Assembly (NCBI GenBank): GCA_905221605.1
Contig: CAJNDS010002445.1
Span: 143,501-207,500 of the forward strand
Source of the DNA: Symbiodinium natans
Taxonomy: Eukaryota; Sar; Dinophyceae; Suessiales; Symbiodiniaceae
Length of the DNA stretch: 64,000 bases
Reading direction: 5' to 3'
Made by a program: the position numbers and the translations under genes. The notes beneath the pieces are model-generated. The model saw nothing but the letters and a program-made list of their open reading frames with translations, was not told the DNA's origin and ran no database searches. This document shows positions 43,901-49,641 of the stretch, in pieces; within the stretch, counting starts at the first letter, position 1; every line of letters starts with the position of its first letter.

Positions 43901-46303
43901 AGATGCAGGCTGTTCTTCTGCAGCGTCAGAGGGCCAGAGCTGAAGCTAGGAGCAGAGCAGCTGCTGAGGAGCTGATCGCTGAAGAGCAGAGGCTGTACCA
44001 GAAGGCGACGGCGAAAAGGGACCGGAAAACCCGACATCACCGTCACAGCAAGGTCTTGCAGATCTCAACGCCAGAGGCCATACCTCCAGACGAGGAGGGA
44101 GTGCATTCAGAAGGCGAGCCAGTTGAAAGTGCCTTCATGGCTTGCAGCTTGCCGGGCAGTTGCTGGCAGAGGTCAGGCACCGAAGACATGTCAGAGAGCG
44201 TCCGCAAGCTGCGGCACAACTTTCCGATGTATGACGACGATGTGCTTGGCAGCCATCTCCTCCAGGCGGGCAACGACCTGGAGCAAGCGGTGCTTTCCTT
44301 GTCATCCCTAGATGCAGAGAAGACGTGTTCCCTCATCCCGCTGGATCTCCCCTGCTGCCGACCTGACCGCAAGAGGTCTGGCAGGCCCCAGAAGATCATT
44401 GCGAATGTCCTGGCCCGGACCGATCATGCTCACTTGCCGCTTTTCTGCTTCGTCCTGCTGATTACTGTTTCAGAGTCCGAGAAGTACAGGCCCGGCCGCA
44501 TTGTGCGGCCAATTCCCGAAGACAGGTTTCGCCTCCTGGGTGACGAGAAGGGCCACTTCTGGAAGCGGATGCCTTCGGCGCTACCGGAAGTAGGTCACGT
44601 TGTTGAAATCCATTTCTATGAGGAGGACACCGCGGACTATCTGCAGGCTGCCCACGGAAACTATCCACACCAGAATGAGGACCTGCTCTGCACATCCCTA
44701 ATCCTCCGAAGCCGTTGCAACTTGCAAAGAAATGCCGCTGGCCTGAAATAGGATTGTTGATAACGTGATCTTTGGGTCTACGGTTCCTCGTTCAAGATGG
44801 CGCCGTCCTCAGTCCACGCATCAAAACATGAAGTGTCGTCTGGTACGTGCTGGGTTGAGACTGCCCTGAGTCATAGCCTGGGACCCAAAGTACGCCCTGA
44901 TTCAATTTTTTTCCTGTTTTTTTTCCTGTTTAGGATCCCTGAGAACCCCCTTGAAACCAAAAAGGGCATCCCTTTTTAGCTTCGTTTCGTCTTGCGACTA
45001 GTAGCTGGATCCCTTCTTCGAACTGCTGACAGCAGCGACTTCAGTAGTGAACATAAAAAGAGCACCGTATGTGCGGGTTTAAGGGTTTAGGTCTTTGGGT
45101 TTCGGGTTTAGGCTTTAGGGTTTAGAGTTTAGGGTTCCTTGGGCTGTATGCTCACGAGGTCGTGGCCAGAGGTGCTCTTCTGAGTATGGCCGTGGACCAC
45201 GTGGAGCAGAGATGGCCTTGGGCAAGGGGCCTCGGAAAGTTCAAGTCGGTTCAGCCAGGGAAGTTCATCTGGTATGTCTCTGCTCAGCAGAAGCACCTGC
45301 CGTCCGTGCTCGTGTTGCGGCAGCATCGCCCCCAGGAGGTGCACTTCAAATACCGGAGTGACTCTAGCGACAGGGTGTGCGTCGACTTTCCAGCAGGCCG
45401 ACGTCGTCGCTTGTCAGACGTGGCCGTGACAGCAGCTGGATTCAACAGGCACCCTCTAGACCTCAACGCGAGCTTCCATCAAAAGGCCTCGGACGTAGAC
45501 TTCCTGTTTATCCTAGGCCTGGCGCGGGCGGAGCGGTGTGGCCCGGCAGGCTTCAATCGCCTCGCGGAGTGTTCCGAAGCACACCAGCGGCGGCTCGATC
45601 CTGAGGATTACGAGGAGTACTGCCAAATCCTACTCATCGGCATCATTGAGCTGCGCAAAGTGCCTGAGTTTGATGGCGCTGCCCTGGTGTCTCAAAGTGC
45701 CGCCTCTTTCAGGCCAGGTGGGAGCCACACTATGACTGCGACTTCAGGGTCCACATCTCGCCCGAATTAAGAATTGGCTCGGGCTCGGGCATAGCCCTTT
45801 GCGAGCTCATAATTAGCATGATGGTCCTGCGTGCAGAGACACGCCCCCCGCGGCTTTTGTTTCACGTAGTCACCTGTCTTGCGCAGGCATTCCGCAACAG
45901 GTCTCCTAGCAGACCTGTTGCGGAATGATGCCCAATTCATTCGCGAGCATCTGCAGGATGAATGGGATGCACCCTAAACTTTAAGGCCATAGAACGCTCA
46001 AATCCTCCACCGCGCAGCTGCACGGCCGAAAAACAAGCCAGCAGTCGAAGGGCCACACCCTCAGCCCCCAACATCCAGCTCGGAAGCCCTATGAGCAAGT
46101 GGGTGGTGAAGCTCCGATCTCTACAGCGTTGATTAGGTTACCAGGTAAGTGCTAAGCAACTCCACCTTGAAAACAAATCCGAGTCTGGAGATTGCTTGCC
46201 CTAAGCCTTGAGAACCTAAACCCTAAACCCTAAACCCGAAACCTTGAGCCCCCATTTTGACTTCTGACGTGCCGCCCAGGTCTGCTACGGCATTCCCATG
46301 TAG
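22380..46303 (+). CDS. ESP1: Separase-like cysteine protease (peptidase C50), multi-exon
   Basis: Separase cleaves the cohesin kleisin subunit at anaphase. Exons joined by phase: 22380-22469, 22846-22881, 23672-23747, 24298-24375, 25354-25453, then several less certain islands, 29039-29068, 29317-29384, 31459-31497, 31687-31717, 31985-32044, 34047-34108, 34698-34746, 34910-35166, 35650-35708, 35971-36028, 39551-39630, 39952-39993, 40185-40306, 40434-40514, 40834-40906 and 46280-46303. Family landmarks occur in the right order, including both catalytic motifs, GHG (His) and GCSS (Cys), so the protease appears intact. Most junctions are phase-compatible. The 40306/40434 junction is not reconciled. 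The remaining risk is exact exon ends and missed exons, not the family call. The gene probably extends left to about 1 kb. Confidence 0.85.
22846..22881 (+). CDS. ESP1: Separase exon, 36 nt, GA donor
   Basis: Reads VKLPHGLLARLQ. The 8-mer TGCAGGAG spans its 3' end (22877-22884) and recurs exactly at the next acceptor (23667-23674). Splicing CAG|GAG at both copies gives a GA-AG intron. Confidence 0.75.
23672..23747 (+). CDS. ESP1: Separase exon, linker before the FW block
   Basis: Reads EELRSLHALNGQKIRELWQR and ADKGTE. CGAGGCC is duplicated at its 3' end and at the next acceptor. Use of GAG|GCC at both makes a GC-AG intron and keeps phase 0. Confidence 0.75.
24298..24375 (+). CDS. ESP1: Separase exon, FW..RKRFD block
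   Basis: Reads AVRREFWSSRKRFDAELGRL then AEKVEQ. It corresponds to the conserved WW..R..LD..L..LL..LE segment that opens the separase C-terminal domain. The GCAGG word is shared by its end and the next acceptor; GC donor, phase 0. Confidence 0.8.
24454..24522 (+). repeat. ATGCTG/ATG trinucleotide microsatellite
   Basis: Repeated GATGCT followed by GATGATGAT and ATCATCATC, a short self-complementary end. Confidence 0.9.
24735..25115 (-). other. Intron cargo, possibly minus-strand element fragment
   Basis: The minus strand is open for about 108 residues (ATERWIPSDAEKGVCTLELV ...), the + strand for 142. Neither shows a domain I recognise. It lies between TTTAGGG (24720) and CCCTAAA (25110) tracts and differs in composition from neighbours (GATCG/CCATC words), so it looks like an inserted element fragment. 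Confidence 0.35.
25354..25453 (+). CDS. ESP1: Separase exon, LGPWRFLL block
   Basis: Reads EMLGPWRFLLAPWPQADQAR then EVLLASLDAWIEE. It matches the family WLG.WR.LLLG segment immediately after the FW block. The donor is GTTTGG, the first bases of a TTTGGGG/TTTAGGG tract. Confidence 0.8.
25656..26012 (+). CDS. Two possible separase exons
   Basis: 25656-~25735 after TTCCAAG is open but its frame is unresolved. ~25940-26012 after ATGTAG reads SLEESASASQRTLRGSQP, a plausible disordered loop. Separase has a variable insert at about this point. Confidence 0.4.
26435..26572 (+). CDS. Two short separase exons
   Basis: 26435-26494 after CTGGCAG reads GAQQRFLLVASAFQGTGKR (donor GTTCAG). 26533-26572 after CTTTCAG reads SDGLKCKVVIVKS, though that frame does not match the first exon's phase. 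Confidence 0.5.
26579..26680 (+). repeat. CACCCTA heptamer array
   Basis: About 13 copies of CACCCTA (complement TAGGGTG), a uniform variant of the telomere heptamer, then a switch to CCCTAAA. Confidence 0.95.
26868..26965. repeat. AT-rich microsatellite
   Basis: Long TATATA runs interspersed with TGATATATGATATATG; no coding capacity. Confidence 0.9.
27039..27301 (+). CDS. Two short exon-like islands
   Basis: 27039-~27080 after CCCTAAG reads ALLFLEADKLEALRP. 27270-27301 after GACGCAG reads AGEIATVLEAG. A CCCTAAA array lies between. Confidence 0.5.
27580..27640. repeat. TA microsatellite
   Basis: TATATATATATATAGACATATATATATACATATATATATATATATA-type run in an intron. Confidence 0.9.
27743..27818 (+). 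CDS. Exon-like island
   Basis: After TCCTGAG reads QEEFWPGDSSRLRRTASSLK then RLEPV; ends before GCGTCA (GC donor). Confidence 0.6.
28045..28268. mobile_element. Two adjacent MITEs, family B
   Basis: ACTACTATTTGCTTAAGAACCCC opens the first unit; GGGGTTCTTAAG at 28143-28154 closes it and appears to open a second, which closes at TGGTTCCTAAGTAAACAGTAG. Both cores contain CCCTTATAGGGAAGA. They share the middle end, as in a nested or tandem insertion. Confidence 0.7.
28328..28570 (+). CDS. Two exon-like islands
   Basis: 28328-28356 after CACAGCAG reads VHEKEVESGS. 28499-28570 after TTGCCAG reads YRSDFRASVDLRGMAPEAYE then RAR. Confidence 0.5.
29039..29068 (+). CDS. ESP1: Separase exon, 30 nt
   Basis: Acceptor CTGCCCAG, consensus donor GTGAGT, phase 0/0. 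Reads DFGREVEFVG, directly preceding the LPWE-type exon. Confidence 0.65.
29317..29384 (+). CDS. ESP1: Separase exon, LPWE-equivalent segment
   Basis: Reads VPLLLYVDATVAQLPLEACA then CL. It aligns with the conserved L.LD..L..LPWE..P.L of separases, with PLE in place of PWE. CAGGC is shared with the next acceptor; GC donor, phase 2. Confidence 0.8.
29640..30770. repeat. TATCGGCG degenerate minisatellite in an intron
   Basis: Over 1.1 kb the octamer-like words GTATCGGC, GTATCGGTGT and GCATCGGC recur, often GGCGTATCGGCGTATCGG, with interruptions and both orientations near the left end (ATACACCGATGC). It gives long frames on both strands (repeats of AYRRIGV or ADTPIR) that are products of the repeat. 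Flanked by a TTTAGGG tract at 29402-29530 and CCCTAAA at 31340-31410. Confidence 0.85.
31459..31497 (+). CDS. ESP1: Separase exon, GA donor
   Basis: Reads LKALASAAGAKP with split Arg codons. CCAGGA is repeated at the next acceptor. AG|GA at both copies gives a GA-AG intron and exact phase into YFIIDP. Confidence 0.7.
31687..31717 (+). CDS. ESP1: Separase exon, YFIIDP block
   Basis: Reads TGYFIIDPAE; equivalent to the family FYVLNP.GDL strand. The exact 11-mer GAGGACTGCAC lies at its 3' end (31715-31725) and again at the next acceptor (31982-31992). Confidence 0.8.
31985..32044 (+). CDS. ESP1: Separase exon, NT...W helix
   Basis: Reads DCTNMGDVRQLLARWSSVGQ, matching the family DL.NT...F..W pattern. 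60 nt, phase 0/0, GC donor. Confidence 0.8.
32189..32586 (+). CDS. Nested unknown protein, C-terminal exon
   Basis: In frame from about 32189 the reading is PGNESPVGCACFSQLIRARY, ADMESGLRELSACIIAHSIQ, LAKRGCVHAAQHLWGALFMA, then a Lys/Arg/Ala-rich tail with CAQQTCAIC and a stop at 32584-32586. Two other + frames and one minus frame are open but poorer. The segment sits inside the separase intron 32045-34046. An upstream AAATGGCTCAAG resembles the end of the dinoflagellate spliced leader but only about 9 nt match, so it is not taken as evidence. Family not recognised. Confidence 0.45.
33405..33440. repeat. T run followed by G run
   Basis: TTTTTTTTTTTGGGGGGGGGG-type homopolymer pair; short + and - frames over it are low-complexity. 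Confidence 0.8.
34047..34108 (+). CDS. ESP1: Separase exon with catalytic histidine (GHG)
   Basis: Reads VLEELCCNDVFIYLGHGERA. FIYLGHG is the separase FIYFGHG motif; its His is the catalytic base. Ends AG|GC, with CAGGC repeated at the next acceptor. A slightly later GT donor (34115) is also phase-possible. Confidence 0.88.
34543..34615. mobile_element. MITE, family A, short copy
   Basis: Starts TTGGGATGTTCCC, ends GGGAACCATCCCAA, with TATACTAACAGTCCTTAA and GATGATAATAGGGGG as in the 16.1-kb copy. Lies in the intron just after the catalytic-His exon. Confidence 0.8.
34698..34746 (+). CDS. ESP1: Separase exon between the two catalytic motifs
   Basis: Reads QLLRQDELQCLSCSLQ, phase-matched to the GHG exon. 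Donor GTGGGG (or GCAAGT four bases earlier). Confidence 0.75.
34910..35166 (+). CDS. ESP1: Separase exon with a possible polyproline insert
   Basis: The right end is clearly coding: ESVRLSEDGGALHQVFLAAG then FEEA. Its frame stays open leftwards through about 170 nt of almost pure C to CATGCAG|TCC at 34910, keeping phase 0 at both ends. This would insert a long Pro/His-rich run between the two catalytic motifs. Alternatively the C tract is intronic and the exon starts near 35097, but AAAG|AA would break the phase. C-run lengths are error-prone. Confidence 0.55.
35170..35640. other. Intron with AT-rich TTATT/TGTTATT patch
   Basis: TTTAGGG tracts (35177-35215, 35332-35375) surround AT-rich sequence with repeated TTATT/TGTTATTG words to 35580, then CCTGAAACCTGAACCC. 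No coding island was seen. Confidence 0.7.
35650..35708 (+). CDS. ESP1: Separase exon, linker
   Basis: Reads ESSQESLDEPASDTTTRGL, polar linker. The GTGGCT donor leaves CG, completed by the G of the catalytic-Cys exon. Confidence 0.75.
35971..36028 (+). CDS. ESP1: Separase exon with catalytic cysteine (GCSS)
   Basis: Acceptor CCTGAAG; reads SILMLLGCSSVRLQRAGAQ. LLGCSS is the C50 nucleophile motif (family MGCSSG), with Val replacing the usual Gly after SS. GC donor, phase 0. Confidence 0.9.
36490..36512 (+). tRNA. tRNA-like 5' fragment
   Basis: GGTGGCCGAGTGGTAAAGG resembles the 5' stem and D-arm of a Ser/Leu tRNA (GGTGGCCGAGTGGTTAAGG). The bases after it are TTTAGGG repeat, so no anticodon arm or T-arm follows. 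Probably a truncated tRNA or the head of a tRNA-derived SINE. Confidence 0.4.
36609..36735 (+). repeat. TTTAGGC array
   Basis: About 17 near-perfect TTTAGGC heptamers follow a TTTAGGG/TTTCGGG tract. TTTAGGC differs from the surrounding TTTAGGG by one base, copied uniformly. Confidence 0.97.
37399..38063 (+). CDS. Nested acidic unknown protein, frame break in a C run
   Basis: An Ala/Lys segment (APKAKAEAKANQGQGHAG) leads to PRVLGPFDEFLAA in frame 1, then a run of C at 37556-37566. The reading continues one base earlier as APSKSTVEQMVAYMAKIGKV, HMTFYPGGGDEWEEDEAV, PKFRIMQCTSH, a charged helix, a Ser run and a C-terminal DIIKDTLSRLFKW before TAG at 38061. So one gene with a net -1 change at the homopolymer, most simply a C-count error. 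No ATG is seen upstream; a first exon may be elsewhere. It lies within separase intron 36029-39550. Family not recognised. Confidence 0.6.
38064..39050. other. Intron interval with MITE remnants
   Basis: Contains a diverged family E piece (38515-38605) repeated after a second CATGACGG word, and open + frames (38749-39018) without recognisable motifs. No confident gene. Confidence 0.45.
39551..39630 (+). CDS. ESP1: Separase exon, GAPLVLGAQ block
   Basis: Acceptor CACCCAG-type CCCAG; reads RRGDFGSFGLASSALLGGAP then LVLGA. Equivalent to the family YLLAG.P.VV.NLWDVTD. The exon leaves CA, completed by G of the next exon to give Gln-Trp. Confidence 0.85.
39952..39993 (+). CDS. ESP1: Separase exon, WDV..DLDRL block
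   Basis: Reads WDVLGGDLDRLAS, matching WDVTDKDIDRF of separases; donor GTGCCA, phase 2. Gln replaces the Asn-Leu before Trp. Confidence 0.85.
40185..40306 (+). CDS. Separase exon, basic insert
   Basis: After GGTGCAG reads PPMPSPKGTKLESPTLQQKG then RPKLSSRKLASTPL, a Lys/Arg/Ser/Pro-rich loop that could be phosphorylated or act as a nuclear localisation signal. AGGCT is shared by its end and the next acceptor. Phase to the next exon does not fit, so an end or an extra exon is missing. Confidence 0.55.
40434..40514 (+). CDS. ESP1: Separase exon
   Basis: Reads LLQEWLKGAADEAPGGRGWV then RALRDN; donor GTTTGG, phase 2 into the next exon. Confidence 0.7.
40834..40906 (+). CDS. ESP1: Separase exon, penultimate, LPNLTGAA
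   Basis: Reads NRGLLSSLRTLRPRCMLPNL then TGAA, matching the AV..AR..C.L.YL.GAAPV C-terminal signature. Donor GTCGTG, phase 0. Read-through would give VVLRTWNF and a stop at 40952-40954. Confidence 0.82.
41240..41360 (+). CDS. Possible exon in the last separase intron
   Basis: Open frame reads APEASSHVRLPCLAASRLRE then KPREGALSGDQDLEVQG. No motif and no clear splice sites. Confidence 0.3.
41362..41490 (+). repeat. Three-unit tandem repeat, about 45 nt
   Basis: Units of the form CTGTACTGATAGTAAGCCCC followed by CTAAGCCCTCTAAG occur three times with few changes. Confidence 0.8.
42001..42363 (+). CDS. Two upstream exons of the nested CUE-like gene
   Basis: 42012-~42090 after TTTGCAG can read MKPHPRVVYRGRCLALGCGG then QGVVALRN, perhaps with its start Met. 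~42266-42360 after CCCCAG reads GFLVPGLVGSLRSASGGRAR then LLFAGRADEVL. CCCTAAA lies on the left and TTTAGGG on the right of the pair. Both face the 42731 exon in the same strand; the linkage is inferred. Confidence 0.45.
42623..42697. mobile_element. MITE, family A, diverged copy
   Basis: CCTAACACTCCTTACTAGGG and its inverted partner CCCTATTAAGGACTGTTAGT flank a GATTATCATCGGGGG core. The terminal GTTGGGATG is lost. Confidence 0.65.
42731..44751 (+). CDS. Nested CUE-like/coiled-coil protein, one frame break
   Basis: Exon after GCCAG. It begins VEASVEDLAEVGSPAGDGFL in frame 2 and continues, after a net -1 change near 42830, in frame 1 with RATVLYKTRGGSIQVMYEDG (an SH3/Tudor-like strand pattern with YEDGW). 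Then come a globular region with LGVFRCHDQPTYWSD and NVFLYYHGPSKTWTLAPW, a Glu/Arg/Ala coiled coil at 43870-44030, a basic RKTRHHRHSK stretch, a CUE/UBA-like helix set VRKLRHNFPMYDDDVLGSHL (44200), and a charged C-terminus ending at TAG 44749-44751. The CUE-like region suggests ubiquitin binding, which is inference. The whole gene lies in the 5.4-kb last intron of separase. Confidence 0.65.
45162..45773 (+). CDS. Nested unknown protein
   Basis: Open from before 45162 to TAA at 45768-45770. The first ATG is at 45186, but an upstream exon is possible. Reads AVDHVEQRWPWARGLGKFKS, PGKFIWYVSAQQKHLPSVLV, VAVTAAGFNRHPLDLNASFH and DPEDYEEYCQILLIGIIELR. Balanced globular composition. Minus-strand frames here are shadows. 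It follows the CUE-like gene by 400 nt in the same strand and separase intron; no family recognised. Confidence 0.6.
45888..45927. terminator. Perfect 17-bp hairpin after the nested gene
   Basis: CATTCCGCAACAGGTCT, a 6-nt loop, then the exact reverse complement AGACCTGTTGCGGAATG. It lies about 120 nt past the stop of the gene at 45162-45770. No U-tract follows, so a bacterial-type terminator is not implied; a structured 3' end or a MITE core are alternatives. Confidence 0.6.
46280..46303 (+). CDS. ESP1: Separase last exon, VCYGIPM-stop
   Basis: Acceptor GCCGCCCAG, then GTC TGC TAC GGC ATT CCC ATG TAG. Joined to TGAA of the 40834 exon it gives TGAAVCYGIPM, the usual separase C-terminus (GAAPVVYGIP). 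Phase is 0/0. The word GCCGCC precedes both splice sites. Confidence 0.8.
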   Translation, partial: VCYGIPM

Positions 46304-46404
46304 GCCCAGGCCGGTGCCAGCGCAGTAGGGTTTAGGGTAGCTGGAGTAACCCTAAACCCTAAACCCGAAACCCGAAACGCTAAACCCTGAAACCCTAAAC
46401 CTGG

Positions 46405-46590
46405 GCTTGAGGAGGTTGAGGGGTCAAGCTTGGTTTGGCTGGGGTTTAGGGTTTAGGGTTTAGGGTTTAGGGTTTAGGGTCTAGGGTCTAGGGTTTAGGG
46501 TTTAGGGTTTAGGGTTTAGGGTTTAGGGTTTAGGGTGTGTAAGGCTCCTTGCGTGTCGGGCAGGCGGCCTTCCTGCCTTCCTGCTTGCGA
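46405..46590 (+). CDS. Two very short exon-like islands
   Basis: ~46412-46434 after CTTGAG reads EVEGSSL; 46567-46590 after TCGGGCAG reads AAFLPSCLR. Too short to assign. Confidence 0.2.
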
Positions 46591-46756
46591 GGTCATGTGG
46601 AGACAAGACCTTAAACCCTAAACCCTAAACCCTAAACCCTAAACCCTAAACCCTAAACCCTAAACCCTAAACCCTAAACCCTAAACCCTAAACCCTAAAC
46701 CTTAAAAGCAAACCCCTCAACCCCAAACCCCAAAGCCCAGACCTTAAACCCCAAAG

Positions 46757-46816
46757 CCCATCACAGTTCGCTGGCCCAACTTTGTTGGTCGCGTAGATCT
46801 TGGCCTCGCAGCTTGA
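46757..46816 (+). CDS. Possible terminal exon
   Basis: After ATCACAG one frame reads VRWPNFVGRVDLGLAA then TGA. Orphan, no partner exons identified. Confidence 0.3.
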   Translation, partial: PITVRWPNFVGRVDLGLAA

Positions 46817-46898
46817 ATCACACTAGACCCTCATACTCACACCCCCAAAAATGCCACCCACAAGGCACTTTTGCAGTTCTCGCCTCCAAAAGAAACAT

Positions 46899-47000
46899 GG
46901 GTAGTTCTCTAAATTAGGGTCCCTTTTGGGGATCCCTTTTTTCAGGGTGCCGCCTTATAAGGGGGTACCCAAAAATGGGCCCTAATTTTGACAACTACCC
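46899..47000. mobile_element. MITE, family D
   Basis: GGGTAGTTCTCTAAATTAGGGTCCC opens and GGGCCCTAATTTTGACAACTACCC closes, preceded and followed by ACATG/CATG. The related copy at 50393-50491 opens GGCGGTCGTCAAAAATATGATCCC and closes GGGACCATAATTTTGACAACCACCC; a partial copy lies at 19400-19450. Confidence 0.75.
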
Positions 47001-47711
47001 ACATGTCTCCAGGCGTGGACGCCAAGATGAGCCATCTGCCCCAGCACTGCTAAGCAGTGCTGGTCGGAATTCAGCAAACGCGCCCCTAATTCACCGCAAC
47101 GTAGGCAGACACGCCATGCCGACAATCTCAAGTTTTCGGGGGTTTAGGGTTTAGGGTTTAGGGTTTAGGGTTTAGGGTTTAGGGTTTAGGCCGGGACCTT
47201 CGCGTTATTCCTCAGTCTTTTTCGTCACTCCCCTGTTGCTTGTAAGGTCGGCCGCCTGTCGGCCCGAATTGACAAGGCCGTAGTTTTTTGCCCAAGGCCT
47301 TTGCAAGCTAGTTTTTTGCGCATGACTTGAGCGTAGTCCCATCGCAGCGCAAAAAAGAAGAGAGCACCATCCTCGATGCCTTTGTCCAGGCCTCTGTGAG
47401 CCATGCCAAGCTGAAAAGTGGCATTCATGGGCGAAAGTCGGCATACCACCCTCACCCCCGCCCACGACCCACTCCTCCGTCAAGACGAACCTGAGCATGC
47501 TGACGCCCCCAAAAGCGATCAAACCCCTCGCGACCGGATACCCGAGCCCGAGCCCAACGAGCCCTTAGCCGCCGCTCTCGCCACGCGCTGTTTGGCCCAA
47601 GTCTCACCTAAGTTTTGTGTTTAGGACGCAAACGAGACGACGTAGGTAGGTGTGTGTCTTGAAAGGGCTCAGAGACGCCCGGGACACAGCTGCGCTGCTC
47701 AGGTGAGGGCT

Positions 47712-47955
47712 GTGATCTCTCTCTCTCTCTCTCTTGTGGGCGCCTTCTTTGGGGAGTTATCCGAAACATTGAGCTGCAAGAGAAGGAGAACCTTAAGGCA
47801 CATGCCATAATGGGGAACAGGGCCGTACATGTCGATCAGCCTCCAAAGGAGGGCTGGTACTTTCAGGGGAGTTTCACGGAGGTGGAGGGGGGCTTTGGGG
47901 TGCTTTGTCAATTTCCAGCACGATGGCTTTATGATCCCTATAGGCTTATATTATG
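47712..47955 (+). CDS. Unknown protein, terminal exon
   Basis: Frame 2 is open from the CT microsatellite to TGA at about 47955: LLWGVIRNIELQEKENLKAH, AIMGNRAVHVDQPPKEGWYF, QGSFTEVEGGFGVLCQFPAR and WLYDPYRLIL. Clear protein composition on + only; opposite frames are shadows. It lies in a TTTAGGG (47190) to CCCTAAA (48010) loop, like the other cargo. Upstream frame 47418-47624 (polar, EPEPNEPLAAAL) could be an earlier exon. Confidence 0.5.
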
Positions 47956-48603
47956 AACTACCCAGAACGCATCTTCTGACTTCAACAGACCTCTAACCCT
48001 AAGCCCTAAATCCTAAACCCTTACGCAGAACATAGGGGATTGGGTTCGACGGTTCAGAACCTCCAACACGACCCTGAAAACCCAAAGATATCAAGCCAAA
48101 ACCCCCTGTCGCGCTTAAGTAGTCCCCAAACCCTATCGCCGATATCTGAGACTCTGAACCCCAGACCCTAAAAATCAAACCCTAAACCCTAAACCCTAAA
48201 CCCTAAACCCTAAACCCTAAACCCTAAACCCTAAACCCTAAACCCTAAACCCTAAACCCTAAACCCTAAACCCTAAACCCTAAACCCTGAAAACGAACAA
48301 CACAACACCCCAAAATCCGAAGCCCAAAAAAACGCGTTACGACAGAGCAACAGGGGCCCGAAGATCCTTACGCATCCCCCTAAACCTTATCAGCCCCAAA
48401 CCCCAAGCTCCAAACCCCAAACCCTAAACCCTAAACCCCAACTTCTACCTCTGAACCCCAAAAGCCCAAACCCTAAACCCTAAACCCTAAACCCTAAAAC
48501 CCTAAACCCTAAACCCTAAACCCTAAACCCTAAACCCTAAACCCTAAACCCTAAACCCTAAACCCTAAACCCTAAACCCTAAACCCCAAACCCAACATCC
48601 CCC

Positions 48604-48672
48604 ACTGAGGGCCCCTAGAGCCGAGGCTTCGGCTGCGCCGATGCATGTCGTTGCCACCCTTAGTGCCGCGTG
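48604..48672 (+). CDS. Exon-like island
   Basis: Reads RAEASAAPMHVVATLSAACF between a CCCTAAA array (48475-48590) and a TTTAGGG array (48681-48820). Confidence 0.5.
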
Positions 48673-48928
48673 CTTTGTTGTTTAGGGTTTAGGGTTTAGG
48701 GTTTAGGGTTTAGGGTTTAGGGTTTAGGGTTTAGGGTTTAGGGTTTAGGGTTTAGGGTTTAGGGTTTAGGGTTAGGGTTTAGGATTTAGGGTCTAGGGTC
48801 TAGGGTCTAGGGTTTAGGGGGGTCTACTGGTTAGGGTTTCAGGGTTTAGGGAGGGTTTGGGCCCTAAGGGGCTTGCAACCTGCAGAGGCTACGTTTAGGG
48901 TTCAGGGTTTACGGTGTGCCCTCCCAGG

Positions 48929-49140
48929 CAACCCCGCCTGGACCCGTCTGTTCGAGCATGCCTTGCTTGCAAGGCAAAGCACCACTCAATCGGAACAGAC
49001 TATCCACAGATTTCGAGAAAGCAGGCTGTGCTGCATGCGCATTTCATGCTGGTAACCTACATGTGCTGGGTGACCAGCACAGAAACCACCGCCCTTTGGC
49101 TTACAGCCGCCGCTCAAACGAGCAAGGCTCCGGGCATGGA
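48929..49140 (+). CDS. Exon of unknown protein
   Basis: Acceptor CTCCCAG; reads ATPPGPVCSSMPCLQGKAPL, NRNRLSTDFEKAGCAACAFH, AGNLHVLGDQHRNHRPLAYS then RRSNEQGSGHGS. Cys/His content (CAACAFH, HRNH) might bind metal, unproven. Ends near a family C MITE. Confidence 0.45.
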
Positions 49141-49384
49141 AGTACTTGGAGGTTCATGGTACTTATTAACCAATTATAACTGTGATAACCCACTGATAAG
49201 CCCCTTAAGTGCCCTAATATGGTTATATGTACAGTTATAATTGGTGAATAGCCCATCACTCCTTTGCAGGTCTCATCCAAGCCCGAGACACTTCCCCAAG
49301 CGACGCGTTGTTGCCCTTACAACCCTTAAACCCTAAACCCTGGACCCTAGACCCTAAACCCAGACCCCTAAACCCTAAACCCTA

Positions 49385-49516
49385 TACGTGCTTGGTGAGG
49401 GCAAACCCGGCTGAGGTCGCTTTCCTCGCGCTTTGCCGCCTCACCGAGGGCAACTGGCTTCTGCAGCCGGGATCCCAGCAGTTTAGTGCAGCCGCCAAAA
49501 AAGTTCCAATTTTCTA
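49385..49516 (+). CDS. Exon-like island
   Basis: Reads VRANPAEVAFLALCRLTEGN then WLLQPGSQQFSAAAKKVP and stops at TAA 49515. Confidence 0.4.
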
Positions 49517-49641
49517 ATCCCGAAATATTATATAAGCTACCCCCCAAATGCACATTATTAATTGAACCGCGCTCAAACGTTGGGGTGATACCGAGCATTT
49601 TTAAATCTGGAATCTATTGTTTTCCTTTTGGGCTAGAGCCG

